DNA of 64,000 bases from Agapetus fuscipes (lineage: Eukaryota; Arthropoda; Insecta; Trichoptera; Glossosomatidae), in NCBI GenBank assembly GCA_951799405.1, contig OX637356.1:12423229-12487228 (forward strand), read 5' to 3'. How positions within the stretch are numbered: the first letter of the stretch is position 1; every line of letters begins with the position of its first letter. This document shows positions 46,100-58,055 of the stretch, in pieces. The translations under genes and the position numbers were made by a program. The notes below the pieces were generated by a model. The model was not told where the DNA came from and did not search any database. It saw nothing but the letters and a program-made list of their open reading frames with translations.

Positions 46100-46700
46100 T
46101 TGTCCCTCAACGAGTGTTCCTGTTCTCGGCATTGGAATCGACTAGCACCTGACGCTAGACAAGCAAATATCTAAAACAACCAAAGCAAGTTTCTTCGCTA
46201 TTTGACAAATTAGAGCTATAAGAAGCAACTTTTCAACAATTGCTCTAAAAGTTGTAGTCAATATTGTGGTGTCAAGAATTGACAACTGCAACGGCATTTA
46301 CGTTGGGCAGCCACAAATCCAATTAAAGAGGCTCCAATCTGTGCTAAATGTGGTGGCAAGATTTATCCATGTCGCCTCAAAACTCTGCCATATTACGCCG
46401 CACCTGCAGAATCTTCTCTGGCTGAGGATACCTGTGAGAGTCCGGTACAAGATCAGCTTTCTGGTCTTCAAGACCCTGCACGGAACCGCATCGCAGAATA
46501 TGAGGGACCTCATAGCTCCAGCGACTGCAAACTGTAGAATGGCAACACTTCAGTACGTTCGATCGTGCAGCAGTCGTCTGGACTTTCATGGAAGAGAAAA
46601 GAAGACCATTTTTGGAGAGCGAGCCTTCATGGTAGCTGCTCCAACTGCATGGAACGGCCTTCCAGATGACCTGCACGAGATGGATTTGTAAAATATGTTG
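46100..46700 (+). mobile_element. CR1/L2-like LINE fragment, reverse transcriptase 3' half
   Basis: Frames read HLTLDKQISKTTKASFFAI, then an open stretch from 46266 with VSRIDNCNGIYVGQPQIQLK, HITPHLQNLLWLRIPVRVRY, LVFKTLHGTA, GERAFMVAAPTAWNGLPDDL. These are the thumb/C-terminal landmarks of CR1/L2/Jockey-like polymerases. The 5' part and 3' tail are lost; a stop separates it from the 45876 frame. Confidence 0.88.
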
Positions 46701-46749
46701 AGTACGATGATATACGAACAAGCACCTTTGGGATGATCTAGTATCATGA

Positions 46750-49700
46750 AACGGCATTATACAATTCCGAATTTAAATAAGGTTCCATTTGAGTTGTCAG
46801 GTTATGAGTAAGATTCACTTATTTTCCTGATAATTAATCAATGTTACACAAGTGAATTAATCCAATTTCAGTTTCCATGCCAGTCACGATGATGTGATAG
46901 TGTTTAGAAGCTACAAAGAACAATTAACAGAAAAGTGTTACTGAAGATCAATAAAACACATACATTTTTATAAAAATGAATTTATTTTTATGAAATGCCT
47001 CTTTTACAGTTAATGTACTTACATTTAATATTTTTATAACATAGATAAAAAGATGGATAAAGTAAAGGTTTTTCAGTACCTATCTACTGTCTACTCAACA
47101 CAAGAAATTTAAATAAATTCCTACCTATGGCTAAAGGTTCCCATAAAATATTTTGTCTTAACACAAGAAAATAAAGAAACAAAAACTATTGATACAATTA
47201 GATAGTATTAAGTCCTTGCTTTGATGAATATTTAATTTGCAGAGATAGGTATATTTTAATTTCCAATTTGCTTTGAGAAATTACTACCTATATCCATTTT
47301 TAAAAACATTTATTGTATTTTCTAAAAAAATTGAAAAAGTAAGCCAAATTTTCTTTGTGTCGAAAAATATTTTCTCTCTGTGTTAAGCATAAAAGAAGGT
47401 AGATACTTGATAACTAACAAAACTGAGTATAGGAACATAGTGATATATATCTTAATTGAAAGAAATCTTTGAATTTCTTGAAACAATGCCTTCTATCATA
47501 CAATGCCCTCAGTATAAAGTATTGCGTAAAACTCACCTTGATTGAGTAAAACAATAAAAGTATAAAAAGTAAATCTCCCTTTAGGAGCGTGTTCATTTTT
47601 TTGCATACATTTTTGATTTACGCAATGAAAGTGAATTTTACGCAATGTTTTATAATCGGGGCACAGATCTGCTCACTATTTTATCGTATTATTTTATTTG
47701 TACTTGTAATAATAATAATTATAAGCCTTGTTTTTGGTCAAGCCTTTTCTCATAGAAGATAATGCTTCAAAAAAAGAGGTAGTGGAAATATAAACGAAAA
47801 TGTTTAACTAGTGTTTCGATTAAACCTAGAAAAATAATTTGGCTTTACATTAATATTAAGTACCCATAAAATCATGAAAAACAGTTTTTCTGAGGCCAAA
47901 CAATGAAGAAATATAAAAAAAAACTTACAAATTATACTAAGATAATAATTAGAATACATTTTTTTAACTGATGACATTGATAAATTTAAGTATATTTTGT
48001 GGGTATGTAAGCATGGTGTGTATACATGGGAGGAGCAATTGTTTATTTATTATTTTTACCTAGGTACCTTTTCATTTCTGGAAAAATATCTCAACGGACA
48101 CAGCACAAGTTCCATAGACAAAAAAATTGTGCCATCGCACAGCCAAGTATCTATGAAAAAGTCAAGATGATTTGATATTTATTAATCCTAAAAGTCATGA
48201 AGACCTCTGGCGTTTGCCTGTTTGAAAATAGAACAATTTGGGATTGACTCCGCACAAAATTGAAAAACGGAAAAGGCAAATTTTACAGGTATTTATGACA
48301 AAAAAAGTTCCTGGCAACCTTGCCCTGTGTCGTTTTTTTTCACAACTTTTTTGTCAATTTGTGCCAAGTCTATTTTTTGTTGATTACATTAAAAGTATTA
48401 TGACTAAATTACTTAAAAAAACAGATCTTGCCAGTTAAAAATAATTAAAATCGTAGGTAGCATCAAAATAATTGGTTGAAAATGTGACCAGTGAATAAAT
48501 TGTTTGGTAGGTAGGTACATACAAATAATTGTACAGATTTCCTAGTCACACTTACTTATAAATTAATTAATTTCTGTTTTTAGTCTATGCCGTTACAGTC
48601 AGCCATTTCATTGACTGCTGTGTACCAACCTAAAAAAAAAAGGTTATCTGCACATGCGAACAAGAGGAAATAATGACATCTTCTAGACCAGCAAATATTA
48701 TAAGTCATTTAGTTTTTTCAATACATTATTTATGGAAAAAAACATATTTTTCCAACTTCCTTTTATTTTTTTTTCACCTAAATGCCAGAAATAATAATGA
48801 ATATCCAATTAATAGCTATGGCAACATCTTTAGATTCATTGACCAAATGGAACATTTTTGAATTTGAAATTCAGAAGCTTTGTATACATCTGACTTGTTG
48901 TCAAAATTCATTGTGTAGAGTTCTTGAGAGTCAGAATGTTTTTTCTTGTTTATTAAAGATATGAGTTGAAATTATAAAAATTTAATTTAAAAAAGAAGAA
49001 AATGTCATTACTTAGTTCTTCTTTTGTACCTCGCATATTTCAATTTCATACAATACATCTTGTTACGTCTACTTTATTTTACAAGTCAAGTGAACAATAA
49101 ATGATAATTTCACTTAAATGAAATATTAAACAGTGAGCCTTTATATTTTGAGCATTTTAAGAATTGTGTTGAATTATTTACAGCTATGTGGCAGAATAAT
49201 TTAAAAATGACACACAAGCTTTTAAGTAAAAACAATATTCTTAGGCCAAAACTAAACAACTTTTTTTATTAAGGTATTTACAATAATAAAATAATAACCA
49301 AATCATTGAATTAACATAGAAAATTAAAATAATGATTCTGAATTTGGATTCAGTTTCAGATAGGTGTATGGATAATAATGAACGTAGGTGACATTTGAGC
49401 AATGGCAAATTATTCAGTGCTACCAACTCACAAAATTAATACCTATCATTTTTTTTTTCTTCCACAAAATATTATTCAATTAATAACAATACCTCCCTGA
49501 TAACAATTCTTAGTACTTTAGGCATGCCAATTATTGCCTCGTTTTTTTTATCAAAATATAAAATTAGAACCACCAGTAAAACACCCTAATTTTACGGTTA
49601 ACTGTCAAAAGTGATGTGTTACAAGATGGCGCCGGTAGTTCCATTTTTAAACACGCTCATTACCCCCTCTCATGTATCAATGTCTAAGGATTTGAAAGTA

Positions 49701-50961
49701 TAATGTAATTTAAAGATAAAGGTAAGTTTATAAGCAATAAAGTTTGATTTAAAATATTATTCACATTGCTGGAAGTGGCCATTAGTTAAATTTCTATGTA
49801 TTCTTTATATAACATGGTATAAACCTTATATTTTAACTTAAATGTTTAATATTTCATAAAACAGTCAATACTTAATTGAGAATGAAAAACTAAAAATAAA
49901 GCTAAAAAATTATAAAACTAACATTATCTACGAAAAAATGAAATTCAGTATTTTTTTTTACAATTAATTCACTATTTTGTCTTAGCAAAAGTAATAGGGA
50001 TAAAATTATTTGCTATGTACACGTTATAAAGGTAAAATAATCAAATAGGAATATTATCCATGTACCTAAAGGATTGAATTCATTTGAAATTGAGAGAAAA
50101 ATAACAATAAGAAATTATATACATTTACTTGCTTCCATATATTTTTAAGTAATCCTCTCGAAACTTAAAATTAAGGTTGATGTATTTTACTATTGATTTA
50201 ATTTCCAAAAAACTTAGTTGATACACTTGTTTAACAATTTCCAAGTATGAATAAAATATGGATAAAACTCATTCATTTAACATTATTTAATGTAGGTATG
50301 TATTTTTATCAATAGGCATTAAAAATATGATAGGAAAGTATACAATGATAAAAGTACAACATCTTTAAAATATATTGATTCATAATTACAGTGTAAAAAT
50401 AAACATTAAAAATTAAAATAAAACCATTTTTCTTGAATGCATTTTTAACACCATTATTCACAAACAATGCTTTGAGACCCTGCAATGCTATGCTTAGCAT
50501 CTTATCAGTCCTTGCATATTTTAAAACAAGCTATCAGATACTCAGAATCATGCACAGCGTTGAAAGTTTTCATAGCATTGAGTGTGCATACTGGTGTAGT
50601 GCATTTTACTCTAAATGCCTGTTATTCTCTGTGATACATTAAAAATATTATTTACACGTGCGTGCGTAGCTTCCACGTTGCGTCATATGTTCCACAATAA
50701 CGTCGGCATAGTCTTTATATTAAGATTAATTAAATCACAGTCAGGCCGTTATGATTATATTTTAATTCTGCTTCCTACGTGTTACGATGAAATCAAGAGT
50801 ATTGTTTAACTATCAGTCTTCTATGCTGATAAAAATATATTCTCAGATAAAATTACACCAGGCACCATTGATTTTTTTACAACTTGCACCGTTCATATCA
50901 AATGTTTCTAGTTTGAATGTGATTTGAAGTTCTAGCAGTCTTGAATCACAATATTTGAATA
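46750..50961. other. intergenic stretch between LINE fragment and Toll gene
   Basis: Very AT-rich. Only a copy of dispersed repeat F (47605-47672) was recognised. No coding exon, RNA gene or terminal-repeat element seen; short frames here lack domain signatures. The Toll 3' UTR must occupy the right end. Confidence 0.55.
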
Positions 50962-51882
50962 TTAAACGTCACTGTGTTTAGCGTTGCCGTTCACTTTGAG
51001 TCCGTTCATTGTAATTGTGCCGTTCATGATGTTTGGGCTTTTGACGCCGTTCGGGATTGAGTTGACGTGGTTCATGAGCGGGTTGGTGTGAGCTTGATGA
51101 GCGGGCGGGGTGTTTTGTCCAGGTGGGGTGCTTGGGGAAGTTGGATGGATGAGCTCCAGTCTATCATCAAAGCCTTTCTTGTTCAGGACACTATGAGTTG
51201 GGATGTGGATCTTGTTATGCGGTGGGTGAGGTAAAGCGTACCTCAGTTTATCCCAGAACCAAGGATCACCCCATTTGACATAAGTGTTCATCGACAGATA
51301 CGCTTGTAGCTCTGCATCCAAATTATCAGTAGGCCCGATGTCTCCGTACAAAATCACTACAACTCTTGCTCGGCCTTCCTTCAACGCACGGCTGTGAGCT
51401 GCTCTGAATTCCATCCTGCCCCAAACGGATTCCAAGAAGTTAGGAGACAAAACAACTAATGTGCGTCGTGAATCTTCAACGGATCTTGCGATTTGCGTTG
51501 GAATCCATTCACCGGCGACCCAATCTCTGAAGTGTAAGCATATTTTAAAAGGATGTGGACCGCCTTCCAGTTCGGGTACAAGCTTATTGACTATGAATTC
51601 TTCGTCTTTGTGCGAGAATGAGATGAACGCGTCGTATAGTTTGTCTTTGTCTATTTCTGTTTCAGTGACCCACCAGAGGCACAGTCCTCTTGCGAAGAGC
51701 CAGACTTTTACTTCTTGTTGATATTTGTAGTACAGCGCAGCGAGCAAGCCGATAAGCAGACCAATGAAAGCGATGGCAACACTGATGGCCACAACGACTG
51801 GAGTTGCTCCACACAGATCTCCCACCGAAAGCAGGGAAACTAAGCTGCCATCCGAGCAGTTCATCGCTGACAAATCTTGGAT
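50962..51882 (-). CDS. Toll: Toll exon E: transmembrane and TIR domain, stop
   Basis: 921 nt, 306 codons plus TAA. IQDLSAMNCSD and SVGDLC close the second C-cap; VVVAISVAIAFIGLLIGLLA is the membrane span; VKVWLFARGLCLWW is the juxtamembrane strip; the TIR domain carries box 1 (YDAFIS), box 2 (RDW..GEWIP), SRRTLVVLSPNFL, WGDPWFWDKLR. The C-terminal tail of about 85 residues is Asn/Pro-rich (GQNTPPAHQAHTNPLMN) without a known motif. Acceptor tgtttcag. Confidence 0.96.
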   Translation of the reverse strand: MQDLSAMNCSDGSLVSLLSVGDLCGATPVVVAISVAIAFIGLLIGLLAALYYKYQQEVKVWLFARGLCLWWVTETEIDKDKLYDAFISFSHKDEEFIVNKLVPELEGGPHPFKICLHFRDWVAGEWIPTQIARSVEDSRRTLVVLSPNFLESVWGRMEFRAAHSRALKEGRARVVVILYGDIGPTDNLDAELQAYLSMNTYVKWGDPWFWDKLRYALPHPPHNKIHIPTHSVLNKKGFDDRLELIHPTSPSTPPGQNTPPAHQAHTNPLMNHVNSIPNGVKSPNIMNGTITMNGLKVNGNAKHSDV

Positions 51883-54800
51883 CTGAAACACATAACACTA
51901 TAATAAGTACCTTCTTCTATATGATTTTTTAAAGAAATCCTGTGCGGGAGACTCCCTAGATTTCAGAGACTCTAGGGGTCTAAGACACTTGTTGAGGTGT
52001 TTACGAGCTTGGTCATCACTACAAAGCTCCAATACTCAAGCAAGACCCAGTTGCTGTAAGGCTGGAAGGACCTTTTAGTGATCGGTCATTGGTAAAGGTT
52101 TTATGAATTTTTCAACCCAGCGAAGAGCATATTTGAAAATATCAATAGTATATATTTTGGGCTCCGCCAGGATTCGAGCCCACAACCTTCCGTTTACAAG
52201 TCCGAGTGTTGCCACTTGCCACTGGACTACGGACCGGTCAAATGCTCTATGTTAAAGGTATTGTTTTGTTGTTTATCAAATGACTTCAGGCAAGGGATTA
52301 AGAATGAACAAAAAAACGATAAGAATGATTAGAATTATTGTAAAGTTGAACAAACCTTTGAAGGGTGCGTTTGCAGGAACGATAGGAACTGCTGATTTTC
52401 ACAATCACAAGCAATTGAGTTTCCGGAGATCCAGAGCTCTTTCAGCGTGGATAAATTGATGAATTTTTCTGCCACAGAATCATTGATGTGGATCAAATGA
52501 TTGTTCCTCAAGTCCAAACTCTGCAAAAAAGAATGAAAATTAATCTCTCTCTCTCTAAAATGGGACTACAGCGCAAATTTAGCTATGAATTCAAAATGTT
52601 GTTCCTAGAATTCCTTCTGTGACCTAACCTATAATTGAATCAACAAAATATTTTAACCAAAAAGTTTATATCAAATGTTATTTTCTGTAAAACAAAGCAG
52701 TATTGCGGACTTGCATTTCTGAATACAGATCAGCTAAATCAATATGATTTTAAAAATGGTACAAAAAATTGGTGTTTACCTCTATTTTATCAGGGATGTC
52801 TTCAACTGCCAAATGTGTAATGTTATTCCCGGCAACAAAAAGCTTTGTTATTTGATTGTAGGTGGCTCTGTCACTCGAGAACTGAGACAGACTGTCAATC
52901 ATGTTCCTTTCATAGTGGAACTCTGTATAGGCGAGCGACAAATTCTGGATGTTTGGCAATCTCGACGTGCTTGGTACTTTGGATGCCAAACAATTGATGA
53001 TGAGGGATCTGTCATGTGGCCTCACATTGCATTCACAATTCAGCGGACACAACGGTGGCTTGTTGCTTCCGGCGAAGTCCAACGGACACAGCATTTCTTC
53101 AGGTTTCAGCGATGTAAGCAGTCTGCCGTGTAAGTTCTGTGGTGAAACACATTTGGCATTGCCTGGTATAACGGTCAGAGTATTTCCAACTGAAGGATGC
53201 AGTTCTCCTCTTAGGTACTTCACAAAATGATACAAAATGCAGTTGCATTTCAACGGATTGTTTTCAATGTATATTTTGACGTCGTTTGGACTTGTCGCGT
53301 AACCGTTATTGTTGAGTTCAGCGTTTTCTCTCGCTAATGTTTCGGCCTCGTTGAATTGTATCTCAGATATATTGTTGTTCCTCAGGTCCACAGATATTCT
53401 GTTCGACAAGAAGTGAAGGCGTTCGTACTGGAAAAATAAAAAAATCCTATGAAATGTATTTCTTGTTGGACATTAACAAAGTTTTGTTTGGTGTTTTCTG
53501 CTATAACCACCAGATAAATTTTTAAGAAAGCGTAGAAATTGTCATCAAAGATCATCTTTATTGTTATGATTTTCTAATAAATATCAGATTTCATGAGAAG
53601 AGAAAAAATGCATTATCTTTTTCAAAAGATTTCCACAATAGCAACATTTTAATCTAATAGATGGCAGTATTTATTTTTACATATGTCTTGATTTGTGATT
53701 GATTCATTCATTCAGCCTTATTATCCTTTATCTCTAATCCATAATTTATTGTAGATTTATTTTACTCACCCATAGTATGAACACTTTATTAAAGCTAAGA
53801 TCCAGAGTTTCCAAGGTGAGAATTGTAAGTCCCCAATCACTGAATATTTCTGTGATTTCATTGTGACTGAGGTTCAAGAATTTCAGCTTATTGAGACCCT
53901 GGAACGGAGACTGGGGTCCAAATGTGTCTCTGGACTGAAAATGGGAAGGTGGCTCTTCATTCTCTTGGAGGCTCAACTGGTTGTAAGACATGTCTATGCT
54001 GAGGAGGTTGATTGTGTGTCTGAAGGCAAATCTTTCTATCACTCTCAGATTGTTGTGTTTCATTTCTAGAACTTCCAATGATCCGAGGAATGTGAAGAGG
54101 TTTCTGAAATGAGAAGAATACAATTGAACATTTGTGATTAACAATGAAATAAATACAATGGCCATTGAAGAACAATCGTAGACTCTTGAATGAAAAGTAG
54201 AAGGTTCAATCCCCAAAATGATCATTGTTAAGGTAAAAGGCTTATCAGTCTTTATCAGAGACCAGTACTAAATGTTCATCCAGCTTTAGACTAGCTGGAT
54301 CTTGCTTGAAAAATTTACGCTGCTATAAACACCACTTTTCCAAATTGATTGTCTTTTTTTTTAGATTTAAATTAACCTCAATTTTCAAACCAATGACTAT
54401 TCTTAATTTATCCCTCAAAGATCAGTAACATGTAAGTTCTTCATTATCTTCCAATGGCGCTACAGCCCATATTTCTCCTTGGCCTCCTTCAACATTCACC
54501 CCCAGCTCCTCCTGTCCTCAGCGACCTACTTCCAACTTGTCACCTGGAGAAGCTGTTAAATATTAAAATATTTCAGAAAATAAAAGTATATTTGACTAAC
54601 GATGATATGGTGGTCAGTTTGTTCTTATTCAGCTTCAAAATGTTCAGCCTGGTGAGGTGTTTGAAAGCGTCATCATGGATAGTTGTGATTTCATTCTCAC
54701 TCAAATCCAGGTTCAGCAAGTTCCTTTGATCCTTGAACAATTTGCTCGGGATAACAGTGAGAGAATTCCCCTTCAGAGATATGTTTTGTATTTCATATGA

Positions 54801-55669
54801 CTCCCAGAATAATGACTCGGGCAGTGAACCAATTTGATTTCTGTACATGTAAACCTCTTGAAGGTTTGACAGGTTGCTCAACAGTCTTTCAGGTAATGAT
54901 TCCAGAAGTTGGTTATTATCAAACAGTTTCAAGATCTTTAGATGAGCAGTTCCAGCGAACAATCCTTCAGGGAGACTGCTCAAATTATTGGAAAACAAGT
55001 TCAAATCTGTAAGTTTTGTGAGTGGGTTCAAAACCCCTGGTGGGAGAGTTTCAATTTTGTTGGAGCTCAAATCTAATGCTTCCAGGGAATCCAACCCTTC
55101 AAAAATGTCTTCAGTTAGATTGGTCAGTCTGTTATGCCAGAGGCTTAACGATTTCAACAACTTTAAATTCTTGAAGAGTCCTTCAGGAAGAGATGGGATG
55201 TCATTGTGTCCCAATTCCAAATTTAACAAACGTGGTAAGTGCTCAAAGAGATTTGGGGTTAGTTGTATTTTGTTCGATCTGAGATCCAACCACGTGAGAC
55301 TCTTCATGTCTGTGAACAAATCCGCTGCCAGGTTCCTCAAAGAATTCCCTGATAGCACCAAACGTGACAAAGATTCTAGTCCTGCCATATGTGTCTTTGA
55401 TAAAGTTTCAGTTATGTTTCCAATGTACTTTGAGAACATCAGCGTTTTCATGTTGGAATAGTTTCCAAATTTGCCGATGATCTCTGCGAGTGGAGTGTTT
55501 ACTGGGAGTGGGCATAGGTTGAATCTGAATGTGTCAATTTCTTCCCGGTTGATGATTGGCAGTGATGACAGAGTTGAGAAGTTGACGGGAGGTTTGTCTC
55601 TGCAGTTGATCTCGATGTAAAACTTCTGGAAGCTGTGCGCGAGGACCTTGATCACAAAGTCGGAGGGTT
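50962..55669 (-). CDS. Toll: Toll-family receptor, five 3' exons (about 1045 residues)
   Basis: Gene-level entry. Order: extracellular leucine-rich repeats (about 11 in the first exon), a cysteine-flanked C-cap (NPLKCNC), a second N-cap (CPLNCEC), short LRRs, a second C-cap (SIACDC), membrane span at about 768-791, then a TIR domain at about 821-960 with YDAFISFSHKD, RDWVAGEWIP and FWDKL. The paired cysteine clusters next to the membrane are the multiple-cysteine-cluster layout of Drosophila Toll. Family knowledge: Toll binds processed Spaetzle and recruits MyD88/Tube/Pelle to activate NF-kB factors in dorsoventral patterning and antimicrobial defence. Drosophila Toll is about 1100 residues, so only about 50 N-terminal residues (signal peptide, first cysteines) are missing. 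The split first codon (phase 1) shows an upstream exon exists; I could not find it in the 8 kb to the right. Confidence 0.93.
51940..52239 (-). mobile_element. SINE family B copy in Toll intron
   Basis: Between Toll exons D and E. caagacccagttgctgtaag, ccagcgaagagcatatttga and the tRNA-like inverse ctggactacggaccggtca match the other B copies; a small duplication (gccactt) disrupts the A box. Confidence 0.85.
52356..52520 (-). CDS. Toll: Toll exon D: last LRR and second C-cap
   Basis: 165 nt, phase 0-0: SLDLRNNHLIHINDS, then LKELWISGNSIACDC and LSFLQTHPSK. The remaining C-cap cysteines are in exon E. Acceptor ttttttgcag, donor gtttgt (weak). The downstream intron holds a SINE. Confidence 0.92.
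52780..53427 (-). CDS. Toll: Toll exon C: first LRR C-cap and second N-cap
   Basis: 648 nt, phase 0-0, from YERLHFLSNRISVDLRNN through C-cap cysteines (NPLKCNC, NAKCVSP, EEMLCPLDF) directly into the N-cap (LCPLNCECNVRPHD, LIINC). This juxtaposition is the diagnostic mcc arrangement. Further LRRs follow (ITKLFVAGNNITHL). Acceptor tttttccag, donor gtaaac. Confidence 0.93.
53770..54103 (-). CDS. Toll: Toll exon B: LRRs
   Basis: 334 nt; the first base completes a Ser codon with exon A. NLFTFLGSLEVLEMKHNNL, then LLSIDMSYNQLSL, KLKFLNLSHNEITEIFSDW and LETLDLSFNKVFILW. The N-I/F-x-x-DW feature parallels the same position in Drosophila Toll. Donor gtgagt, phase 0. Confidence 0.92.
54440..54545 (+). 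repeat. dispersed repeat J, copy 2, in Toll intron
   Basis: cttccaatggcgctacagcc and ccttggcctccttcaacatt with tcctgtcctcagcgacctac parallel 42260-42420. Confidence 0.45.
54601..55669 (-). CDS. Toll: Toll exon A: N-terminal ectodomain LRRs
   Basis: 1069 nt, entering with two bases of a split codon and leaving in phase 2. It reads PSDFVIKVLAHSFQKFYIEI, an N-terminal cap with Cys in INCRDKPP and FNLCPLP, then tandem LRRs such as SLTWLDLRSNKIQLTPNLF and SLEALDLSSNKIETLPPG. Several Asn-x-Ser/Thr sequons (NFS, NIT, NLT, NLS, NIS). Acceptor tgtttcag, donor gttagt. Confidence 0.92.
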
Positions 55670-56457
55670 CTGAAACAAGAAGAATAAAAGAATGGTTTAA
55701 ATTGGATCTAAGCCATCATCAATGATCTCTTCATTGTATTTAGATATTGTTTTAGTGTAATCAGGCGTTCTTTGAGGAAATTTGCTCAACAGACCACATT
55801 CAACTTGATAATCCTTTGCTTTAAAAAATTCCATTGACTGAGAAAGAGCTGTGAAGTCACTTGATGTTCTTGTTTATCATGATACAGAGTAATTTTTTTT
55901 TTTTTTACTTCTGGGTGAAATTTGACGTTTAGGTCCAATCAATCAAAGATTATTGAAGAACGTCTTGGGTTATTTAAAACTCAAGTAAAAAAAACTGATG
56001 AGTTTAAAAATTTAATAACTTTTTCATGTTCTTTCAGTTTAAATTCGCTTAGATACTGTAGCAAGTATACAAACTACACACCCTTTATCTGCTCTTAATT
56101 CTCTATAACATGAACTGATAAATAGATTGAACTACATTTGTTGAACCATCGAAAATAATTATCAATTTTCAAGCTTACTTAATATTTAAACACGAATTGG
56201 TAGATTTCGATAGGAAAGAGAAACAATATCATATATTTTTTATTATTGATAACGTAAATTAATAGGTAATAAAGCAGAATATCGGACCCTGGCATCTCCA
56301 TTACCGTCATATTGTCTTTATTACAGACTGTCTTTGTTAGCACTAAACAATGAGGTAAGCTGGAAGGCTGTGTCCATTGTGTCGTGCCGTATAAGCCTTA
56401 CTTTCAAGTACTGACACAGCTCTGCGATCTAAGTTCGTAGCACTATTGGTAATGTTG

Positions 56458-56780
56458 TGCCCCATTTACATTCAGTTCCTAGCGGAAGTGAGAAGGGAAG
56501 TTAGCAGGGCATGTGTGTAAACGCGCATAATCGTGTTAAGGCGAGTGGCGAGGGAGGCGTGGCTAAATATACGTAAGTACGTATTGTAACCAATCGGGCT
56601 CTCAAATCGTTTCTTTGACTCGCGCAAAAAGACCGCCGACTTTTGGGTACATACTTCCCCTAAGAGCAGGCTGACCGTAACACGAGTGAGCAGGACAGTA
56701 CGCGTGTTTACACCAATGCAATGCTCTGCCCACTGTTCTCCTGACTGTCCTGCCGCTAGGAGCTGAATGTAAATGAGGCA
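56458..56780. mobile_element. MITE, hAT-like, 28-bp inverted ends
   Basis: TGCCCCATTTACATTCAG at the left and CTGAATGTAAATGAGGCA at the right, then tcctagcgg/ccgctagga. Flanks taatgttg and ttatgttt agree at 6 of 8 positions, compatible with a decayed 8-bp duplication. Confidence 0.75.
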
Positions 56781-56834
56781 TTATGTTTTAAAGAGAGAAA
56801 TATTTCATTAAAACTGAGGTTTATTTATTTAAGA

Positions 56835-57275
56835 CAATAGGGTAATTTCACATAAATTTTTTATTTCATAAAATGATAGACTACCTTTTAAAAATTGAAT
56901 CTGCGTTTTTAAAAAAATAATATCTGGCTTAGTTTGTAAACTACAGCTCTGTAAAATTCGCCCATTTTCGATTTCCGCTAAAACAGCTCATTTTTTTATT
57001 TAGGCGGATGTGACGTCAATGGATCTCACAATGTATGGAGTGTACCGTTAGGTCTTCTTAGACCCATGGATCCATCTACGTAATTTTGACGTCACAGCGT
57101 GTTTCTTCGGCCCCACTGCGTTTTGGCGGTATTCAAATTCTCGACATTTTATTTTTGAAAATAATCAATGATAACTTTATTTTTACTATACAAAAAATAT
57201 ATGGTTGTGATCCTTGAAATGTACTCTACACAACCATAGTATTTTAAACCGTTTTCCTCACCACTGCAATTACCC
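56835..57275. repeat. MITE-like repeat G, copy 2
   Basis: Parallel to 32625-33056. Ends agggtaatttca and tgcaattaccct are inverse, supporting terminal repeats; the middle differs (short atggatc palindrome segment). Confidence 0.78.
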
Positions 57276-57282
57276 TTGACTG

Positions 57283-57370
57283 ATAGGTTGGTATGAGGTT
57301 GACCACCCATACTGTAAAAAATAGTTTACTTTACCAATGTCACCCCTGTTTCAGGGAAGGTAGACAACCA
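57283..57370 (-). repeat. family W fragment
   Basis: ccttgactgataggttggta and cacccctgtttcagggaagg; abuts repeat G. Confidence 0.7.
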
Positions 57371-57914
57371 TTTGCTCACCCTTCCAATATACTTATCTTA
57401 TTTAAAAAAATACCTAGATTACCGTTTTTGATTAGATCCGACTCATATTATACAGTGGATTAAAAATATGCAAAGACAATTTATATTACAATAATGTAGG
57501 TGGCAGTAAGCCAACCTTCCCTCAATGAAGCTCTGCCGAATGATTGATGAGTAACCTGCTACGTCATTCCACCAGCCTGTCCCCTAAGTAAAAAAAAAAC
57601 ATTACCTTCAAACTCAACTATTTCAGTTTTCCAAAAAATGTTTGGAAAATGAAACAGCGCTACTATTGAAGGTTCTAGATTGCATATCTTTATTTGGTAA
57701 ACGTTGTGATGACGTAATGGGATTCCGGATCGTAGGACCAAATGGTCCGGGGGCGATTAGGGGAAATTATGCAAATTAATTCACGATAAGCTGGAATTTT
57801 TCCATCCCCCGATTTGGCTCATCTGCCGGCCTGGAGATTTCAATAAAGAGTTACGAGGGGATCGATAACGGAAGGTCTATAGCATTATTTTGAGTGCCAC
57901 TTTTGCTATGTATT

Positions 57915-58055
57915 TTTTTCATGAAAAAAAATACCACATTTTATGAAAAATAACTGCCACATTTTATGAAATATAAATGCCACATTTCATCTTAAATTAA
58001 TGTCGCATTTCATGTAAATAAATGCCACATTGTATGTAAAATAAATGCCAACAGT
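57915..58055 (+). repeat. minisatellite, about 28-30-bp unit
   Basis: Five or so variants of aaatgccacatttcatgtaa in direct tandem. Confidence 0.8.

Noticed and set aside
46298..46757. Minus-strand frames of 71-126 codons across the LINE
   Set aside because: They are antisense shadows of the reverse transcriptase frame; no independent signature.
57601..57741. First exon of Toll (minus-strand frame ending in phase 1 at gtaatg)
   Set aside because: Phase fits, but the encoded VALFHFPNIFWKTEIVEFE lacks a signal peptide and the expected cysteines; probably coincidental.
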